Assembly: GCF_001642475.1 (NCBI RefSeq)
Contig: NW_019173971.1
Coordinates: forward strand, 62,001-126,000
Direction: 5' to 3'
Length of the DNA stretch: 64,000 nucleotides
From: Fonsecaea monophora
Taxonomy: Eukaryota > Ascomycota > Eurotiomycetes > Chaetothyriales > Herpotrichiellaceae
The translations under genes were made by a program, and so were the position numbers. Within the stretch, counting starts at the first letter, position 1. The number at the start of each line of letters is the position of its first letter. The notes beneath the pieces are model-generated. The model saw nothing but the letters and a program-made list of their open reading frames with translations, made no database searches and was not told where the DNA came from. This document shows positions 57,856 through 64,000 of this stretch, piece after piece.

Positions 57856-59802
57856 TTATGCCTTCTCTTTCCGCTTCTTTTTCTTCTCTGACTTCGACGT
57901 GTCGGCATCTTCTTCAACTCGTTTTCGCTTTTTGGTCCCCTCAACTTCGCCATTTGCCTCCTTCGCCGAAGCCTTTTCGGCAGCTTTCTTAGCCTTCTTC
58001 ACCTCTTTCTTTGAGACTGCTACAGGTGTGCCGTCCTCTTGAAACTGGATCTCGCCTCGTGCTAGCTTCCGCTTGTATCTTTCCACGCTCAATCCACACT
58101 GGGCAGCTAATGTTTCAATCTTATCCTCCTGACCGGCCGTTGCCGCCTTCTCTGCTCCGGCCTTCTTTTCTTTTTTCGCCGCCTTGCGAGCGGCTTTCTC
58201 GGCATGTTTTCTCTCCTTTTCAGCCTTTTTGGCTTCCTTTTTGGACAATCCGTTAACTCCGTTGACAACGGATGGCACTATCGCTTCAACCTCGTCCGCA
58301 GTTATTGGCTCGTCAGGTTGAGACTCAGCTTCATCGTTATCCAATTCGCCGACCTCTTTCATATCGACATCCTCGGAAACCTCCTCGATGAGCTTCTTTT
58401 CCTTCTTGGACTTCTTTGGTTTTTTGGCTGGAGCCTCATCACCAGCCAACCCATCAGCATCAGGGTTGTATTTCCGCGCTTCTTTGATCTCCCATTTCTT
58501 GGGTTGTGGTGTAGTGGAAGTGCCATTGGGCGCAATGGCGACACCTCGAGGTTTCAGTGGCTTGCCCTCCATAGCAGCTAGCTTGCGCTCAAGGTTCGCT
58601 CGTGCGGATAATCCAAGAGCGGCCTTCTCGTCCTCGGGAATGTTGACTTCATCATCCCCCCATTCTTGCAGGGCGTCTACTCTCAATCCTAGTGCGGCCT
58701 TTGCGGCAAGCACTCTTGCCATCTTGCCCTTGTTTTTGCCACTCGCTTGGCCAATTAAGGACGCATGGTAAATAAGACCGTATTTAGGGGTATCATGCTT
58801 CGTCTTCAGTGCACGGAAGAGTGCCTTCTCAGCTCCGAGGATTTGTATCGTACTCGCAGGGCTTTTGGACAAATTCATCAGACTTCCAGCGTGGGCGATC
58901 AGCCGAGCACCCACAAGATCACCGACAAGGGTTGTTAAATTGGGGGCGATAGCTGTCATTCTTGCGGACAGATAGCTGGCAAGCTGTGTGCGGTATTCTG
59001 TGAATTGCACCACCTGCTCGGCTAAGCTCTGTATATTCTCCAAATCTTCGTCAGTGATCTCGGTGCCCATCGACCTGTCGGCAGCGGCCTTTACTGCGGC
59101 TTCGATTTCTTCTGGTAGAATTTCCGCAAGATCACAGGTTTCCCAGTTTGTCCGCATGCCCATCTTCAACACCACTTTCGCATATGCGAGGTTGTCATTC
59201 AGAATCTTTGCCATCTCGGGGAAATGCCAACCATACCATTCCTTTACTCTCATGGCATAGGTGTTCAGCTCTTTATCCAGATCATCCAGTAGGCCGATTG
59301 CCTGTACAATCATGACATCGATTTTGTCCGGAGAGAATTTAAGCTTGTGTCTCGCAAGAGAGTGCGAAAGACCCAGGGACATAGTCTTAACATCGTCCGG
59401 CAACAGACCAGGAATGAGAGAGGGCAGATATTCTCGGATGGCTCGATACAGGTCGGCGGTGGTGGAGTCAGCGACGGCTTTGATCTCCAGCCCGGGAATT
59501 TTTCCAATTGCGTTTCCCAGCTTCGGGTCTGCGACGGCAAGAGATATCTTTTTCTCGTCTTTCAAGGTATTCAGTAGAGAAGAAAGTTTCGGGGTGACTT
59601 TGCCTTCCACAATTGCGGCCGCTTCTTCCAGTGCCGCAGCCGCGCTATCGAACTTCTGGAACTCCTTCAATTTGAGCATAGACGTGACATTTTCGACATT
59701 GCTCAGTTCAGAAGCAAGGTCGTCGTGCTTGAGCAGTTTCTTGTCTTTGGCCTTGAGCAAGGCATAACCCGCAGAGGTTTCGGTGAGGATGAGGAGGGTC
59801 AT
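57856..59802 (-). CDS. nop58: Box C/D snoRNP core protein NOP58
   Basis: 648 residues from an uninterrupted frame. The NOP5/Nop56 N-terminal domain (about 1-65, [17 protein letters not shown]) binds fibrillarin. The central coiled-coil NOSIC region (about 165-250, [12 protein letters not shown]) pairs with Nop56. The Nop domain (about 250-400, [51 protein letters not shown]) recognises box C/D RNA. The last 200 residues are Lys/Glu-rich KKE/D repeats that act as a nucleolar targeting tail. The complex performs 2'-O-methylation of rRNA and U3-dependent processing. The total is longer than yeast Nop58 (511) because of an expanded tail, which fits filamentous fungi. No intron is needed. Confidence 0.97.
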   Translation of the reverse strand: MTLLILTETSAGYALLKAKDKKLLKHDDLASELSNVENVTSMLKLKEFQKFDSAAAALEEAAAIVEGKVTPKLSSLLNTLKDEKKISLAVADPKLGNAIGKIPGLEIKAVADSTTADLYRAIREYLPSLIPGLLPDDVKTMSLGLSHSLARHKLKFSPDKIDVMIVQAIGLLDDLDKELNTYAMRVKEWYGWHFPEMAKILNDNLAYAKVVLKMGMRTNWETCDLAEILPEEIEAAVKAAADRSMGTEITDEDLENIQSLAEQVVQFTEYRTQLASYLSARMTAIAPNLTTLVGDLVGARLIAHAGSLMNLSKSPASTIQILGAEKALFRALKTKHDTPKYGLIYHASLIGQASGKNKGKMARVLAAKAALGLRVDALQEWGDDEVNIPEDEKAALGLSARANLERKLAAMEGKPLKPRGVAIAPNGTSTTPQPKKWEIKEARKYNPDADGLAGDEAPAKKPKKSKKEKKLIEEVSEDVDMKEVGELDNDEAESQPDEPITADEVEAIVPSVVNGVNGLSKKEAKKAEKERKHAEKAARKAAKKEKKAGAEKAATAGQEDKIETLAAQCGLSVERYKRKLARGEIQFQEDGTPVAVSKKEVKKAKKAAEKASAKEANGEVEGTKKRKRVEEDADTSKSEKKKKRKEKA

Positions 59803-60073
59803 GGTGAGGATATGCGCAACACGCGCCTCTAATGAATGTGGGAGATATTAGGATACTGGATGTGCCTCGAAAGAAATATCAAAAAGCTCTCCAAAATTTC
59901 GCGAACCTCAAACTGCACAATTTTGCGGAGCGGACCCACCCGTGCCAAGCCTTTCTGTAAAGAGCAAGTGCGGCGAGAAAATCAATGCCGACGAGGTCTT
60001 CTAGGAGGACGCACCCTGATGGTATGGCACGCGACATCTATCCCTTTGCTATCGAATTTCAGCGACCTCATCA

Positions 60074-61927
60074 CTATAATTCCATTTGTGCAGCAGCCCA
60101 TAGTTGGTCGATTTCTGCCTCCGGATCATGTCCATACGCCCACTCGGTCAACACCGGGTCACTCCACTGGTTGGGACTTTCCTTGATCTCTGCATGCTGA
60201 AGCTCCGCCTTCATAGCTTCATCACGGGCTCGCTGCACTGGTCCGTCCGGAAGATGTAAGATCAGGCCATGACCAAAACTAGCTTCATAGACTTTCTTGA
60301 CCCGGGGTTTCCGCGCTTCTTCCCACCTGGATATGGCTGCTGGCAGATCTTCTATTGATCCGACATGCTTCAACGTGGCAGCTAGTGCAGCAGCATCTTC
60401 CACTGCCATTGCAGCACCCAATGCCATGTACGGTACCATTGCATGAGCTGCGTCGCCTGTGATCAGAAATTTACCCGATGGAGATGACCAGATTTCGGGA
60501 ATATCGATGCAGTTGATAGGCCAGTCTAGTGTTGAAGTCACCATCTCCAGGAGTCGCCTCAGACTTTATTTGATGGACAGTGGCCTCACAGTCAGCACAA
60601 TTCGGTTCCAAAACCAAGTGTCATGCCCTAAGAGGGAGACTTACCATGGATCCCATCCAGCATATTGTGCCCTCATCTTCTCTAGCACTTGAGGCATGGT
60701 TTGCTCAGGACCCTCATGGTGATTTTGCGGATGGGTGACAACCAAATTAAAACGTTCTCCTCCAGCAATGGCATAGCTCATTACATGTAGGTTATGTCCG
60801 ACCCTTGATGAAAGTCAGCTAAGTCATGCGTTACACATTCTGAATATTCCCTCAAATGTCTCGTACCACAAATGGAGATTGGGCTGCTCGGCAATCCACC
60901 TGGTCAATGGGTCTGCCCTTATATCAGCAATGGAGATTGTTCCTCGATATGCAGAAAGCCCATGGCTCCAAGGCCCTTTGTCTCTGTCGCCATTGAGCTC
61001 CCGGCGAGCCAACGACTTCAATCCTACGGGAGTATGTTTCAGTTCACGTGCAGTAGAAATCTGATCTTGGGTCGCTTCTCACCGTCAGCCGCGACAATGA
61101 GATCCGCGTGGATCATCTGGCCATCGACAAATGTCACTTCGCCCTTTTGCGTGTCGTACTTCTGCACTCTTTTCGACAAATACACAGAAACACCCAGTTC
61201 AACTGTGCGTTCATGCAAGACTTCATGCAAGTGCGCTCTATGGGTCACATAATACGGAGAGCCAAACCGTTGCTTGATGTCAGGATTGAGCCTGGCTTTG
61301 CCAATGACAGAGCCATCCTCCCAGCGTCGCCAAATCAGAGCCGCTGGCTTGACAGACCGCCGTTCAAGCGCAGAACATAAGCCCCAGGAATGGAGAATCC
61401 GGGCTGAATTCGGGGGAATCTGGATACCAGCTCCTACCTGCATCAATCCATGAGTTGAGAGATCGCATCAACACCTTCGCACAGCGGAACAAAGCCACCA
61501 AGACAGATCAGCGCCATGGAGAGCTTACCTCACTCAAAGCAGAAGCCTGTTCATACACGGACACATCATGGCCTATTTGAGCCAAAGCAATCGCATTCGA
61601 GAGTCCCCCGACGCCGGCGCCGATAATGGCCACTTTCAGTTTCACCCATCGATGCTCGTGCGTCCCGTTTGTTCCATTCGTGATAATGGAGTCCGTTCGT
61701 CCGTTTGGGATTGCAGCTGCTCCATTCGACAAATTGCTTTTGACCAGCGTCGGCCCTGACCATTCCTTCTCCTTGCGAAGACGTCGGATAAAGTTGTACG
61801 ATCCTGCTGGATAATCAGGTATCTAAAAGATATTTTTCACCTGTCAGTGTTCCTCAACGTGGAAAAAGTGAGCTTGGCCAACGAGACCATTCTCACTTAC
61901 CTCGATCTTATCCAACTCCACATTCAT
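60074..61927 (-). CDS. Class A FAD monooxygenase, salicylate hydroxylase-like
   Basis: Six exons: 61927-61901, 61822-61529, 61437-61083, 61023-60867, 60803-60645 and 60557-60074 (491 residues, all junctions phase-consistent). Core motifs: FAD Rossmann GAGVGG in VAIIGAGVGGLSNAIA, DG motif DLIVAADGLKS assembled across the third intron, and GD motif FLITGDAAHAMVPYMALGAAMAVEDA. An extra 75-residue N-terminus (MNVELDKIEIPDYPAGSY, then Asn/Gly/Thr-rich linker) precedes the FAD motif, which usually begins near residue 5-15 in relatives. The fifth intron must use the GAG acceptor to give AGWDPWRLLEMV; other choices meet a stop. The enzyme would hydroxylate an aromatic acid or related compound with NAD(P)H and O2. 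It ends close to NOP58's 5' side (271-bp gap). Substrate unknown. Confidence 0.88.
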
Positions 61928-63604
61928 CTTCGTTCCTCAGTTTCCCTACGTGTGTTGACGTTGGAGTAAGTGATAGCCACTTTCTTCGGCCCTGCTTCTG
62001 CACTCCTCCTTTTCGACTTAGAATATTGCGTGCGTATCACCAGGTCCTGAAGCCGCGTCTGCCCTTCTGCTGATCATGATGCTTTTATACCGACACTCGG
62101 ATTTCCCCCGATCAAGGCGGAGAGAGGACCCTTTCGTGGCTACGAACAAAAACGCCAAGTGCGATGACACGAGTTCCCGTGTCAGCAACCGTTCTGGAGC
62201 ATCCAGTAGGAGCGTTACATGGGCAGATCTTGGACATATACTATGTACCTGCCAAGGTCTGATAGCCCGTAAGATTTTTGGGAGCCGCCCGAAGCGTTGA
62301 TTACATACACAAACTCTATGCAATTGGTATGGATTCACTTTCTTATGAAGCCAGCCAGCTTTTCCCTGAACAATGCACCAGATCCCACAAATGCCGCCGG
62401 TTTTATCTTCCATTTTGGGCAGAGAGGTTGATATTATCAGCGTCGTCACTCCGGAGCTAATTTTGGTGTTGAGCGGATTCAGAGGACGATAGGTATTATT
62501 ATTACAACAGGCAACTTACCGTGGGATAATGTTTCATCCTGCTGAGACGAGAAGGCTCGCCACTCTTCGAAGAACGATCAGAGCAAATACTGGCTAACAG
62601 CTTCCTGGTTGCAATGAGGCCGTACATACTCGCCCTCTGTGTCTGGCGTCTCTGGTACAGTACACCGCCGGCATTTGTTGCTGGTCTCCCAAGAAAAGAA
62701 TTTTTACAGCCCGATCAGAGGTTTAAGGCTAAGTAACAAGCCCTGCTGACAACATGAACAGATGACAATCTTAGGAACACAATGAGTATATGTGCGGGTT
62801 TGGGACATGTACTGGATCTCTCCTCCGGCTGCCAGCTCGCGGCCGCTCTCCCGCTTCCACCTGCTCCAGGTGTTCGTCATATGCGGGAAGACCCGTGTCA
62901 CGCTGTGGCGCCTGACAAGTATCTTCACAGGAGAAGAAGAGAGGACTGCTTATTGAGAGCCTGTGTGCGAAGGAGGTGCTCTAAGCGATTTGTCTCTCAT
63001 TATTCCTGCTGCTCTATCATTGAGGATGGAAAATGCCGATGTTCAACAGGGAACTACTCGCCCACCTGTATATTTCCTTTCTCCACTGAACATTCTTTGG
63101 CAAGTTGAGTGTTGGTGGTATAGAGGCGGGTCTAGGCAAGCAGGGCAGTAGTTACCTCGTATCCATGGCCATGCCATTGCCGTTCAGACCACAGCCCCAG
63201 CTTGCCCTCTGACGTCAGACATACGGACAGCATTGATGGTTTGCGATGATCTTCAATATCACCATCTAGTCAGAGCCTCATTTCGAAGACCCAGCTGGCA
63301 GTCAATGAGTAGCTCTTCAGCGCCCCTCGATTCACACTATCCCCACGATGCGTGTCGTCGGCCTCAGGAGAAGAAGACTTCAGATCCGCAGAAAGACAGG
63401 AAGACTGCTTTCTGTCGTGACTCTGACACCACTTTCTTTCCTTTATACTCAAACCAAGCCTTGTTCTCGGGGCTTCCCACACCACCATTCATACTTCAAC
63501 TTCATCATCACTGGTCAAGTCTCTTGATATTTGCCTTCTCAGAGCTCAGGGTTCAGTCGTATCCTCTTGTCCCTGTCCTTGATTTCCGTTGGTTGAAGAA
63601 CACC
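61928..63604. other. Long region without a clear gene
   Basis: About 1.7 kb between the monooxygenase start and a possible gene at the right edge. Open frames such as minus 62018-62449 are not recognisable. The right part is moderately pyrimidine-rich on the plus strand, like a fungal promoter. Confidence 0.5.
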
Positions 63605-64000
63605 ATGCATATACAAACTAGCAAAAACCCCAGATCAGAAAACCCCACATTGTGGTCATTCCTGGGGATCTATCGGACGATTATATTGACTGGATTCGAT
63701 ATTGTATGGACTCACTGCGATGTCGGAGGGAATCTGGCATCAATAGGCTTTCCTTTCAGTCACGGACCTATTGGCTCTGCCCATTTGCAACTAACATACG
63801 AGGAGTTGCCGGCTCTCTTCCGAAACTTTCTCGCTGCCCATCATTATTCCCCAAAGCGGGTTCCCCAATTTCTAGGCGCATCCTCGGTATATCATCAAAG
63901 GTTAATTATCAAGCCTGCCCAAGAATTCAAGTTGGGAGTATATTGTGCTGGTTCAAAGAAACATATTGCTGGATATCTAACCATCTGGCCGTCTCAAATA
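63605..64000 (+). CDS. Possible protein start running off the right edge
   Basis: From the ATG at 63605, in a CACC context, the frame stays open for 132 codons to the window end without a stop. The predicted piece has mixed hydrophobic and polar composition, starts with a polar, basic segment (HIQTSKNPRSENPTLWS) and holds no domain I recognise. Codon usage is less biased than in the core genes. Being preceded by a promoter-like tract favours a gene, but an unspliced or chance frame of this length is possible. An intron inside could also change the reading. I record it as a tentative partial gene. Confidence 0.3.
   Translation, partial: MHIQTSKNPRSENPTLWSFLGIYRTIILTGFDIVWTHCDVGGNLASIGFPFSHGPIGSAHLQLTYEELPALFRNFLAAHHYSPKRVPQFLGASSVYHQRLIIKPAQEFKLGVYCAGSKKHIAGYLTIWPSQI

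Overview
The window is nuclear DNA of a filamentous ascomycete (Pezizomycotina). The genes are split by many short introns (about 40-115 nt) with GTRNGY donors, CTAAC/CTGAC branch sites and YAG acceptors. The protein set is typical of moulds: conventional kinesin, sedolisin, Zn2Cys6-type regulators, DHA1 drug transporters and a PNP-type domain of fungal NLR proteins. A Eurotiomycete-like lineage fits, but I cannot fix the order from sequence alone. There are no rRNA genes, CRISPR arrays or intact transposons, and I found no convincing tRNA.

Layout. 0-2 kb: the 3' end of a fungal transcription factor and, convergent with it, a decayed Zn2Cys6 regulator. 2.4-6.1 kb: a zinc-independent quinone oxidoreductase and a secreted S53 peptidase. 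7-25 kb is a mostly conserved block: conventional kinesin, an epoxide-hydrolase-like alpha/beta hydrolase, a histidine-phosphatase family protein, a single-pass Ser/Pro-rich membrane protein, acetyl-CoA acetyltransferase, the Rad6 ubiquitin-conjugating enzyme and bleomycin hydrolase. 25-56 kb is more accessory and loosely packed: a GPI-anchored protein, an uncharacterised membrane protein family, a glutamate-carboxypeptidase-like M28 peptidase, two regulators without a zinc cluster, an intronless GC3-rich flavin monooxygenase, a GIY-YIG gene broken by in-frame TAG codons, a free-standing PNP-type nucleosidase domain, a DHA1 transporter, a 5'-truncated regulator, a frameshifted BTB gene and a PLAC8 protein. 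56-62 kb returns to core genes (RNA polymerase III subunit RPC17/RPC9, NOP58), followed by a six-exon salicylate-hydroxylase-like monooxygenase and a possible gene running off the right edge.

How the genes relate. There is no PKS, NRPS or terpene synthase, so this is not a classical secondary-metabolite cluster. Recurrent themes are secreted protein breakdown (S53 and M28 peptidases), oxidation and export of small molecules (two flavin monooxygenases, MDR reductase, epoxide hydrolase, DHA1 pump) and a concentration of fungal-type regulators, several decayed or lacking an obvious DNA-binding domain. The best candidates for unusual biology are the orphan PNP domain (an NLR effector module without its NLR), the GIY-YIG pseudogene and the intronless monooxygenase of possible bacterial origin.

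Exon borders were read by eye from splice signals and frame continuity. Spliced models were checked for length divisible by three, but individual borders may be off by a few bases.
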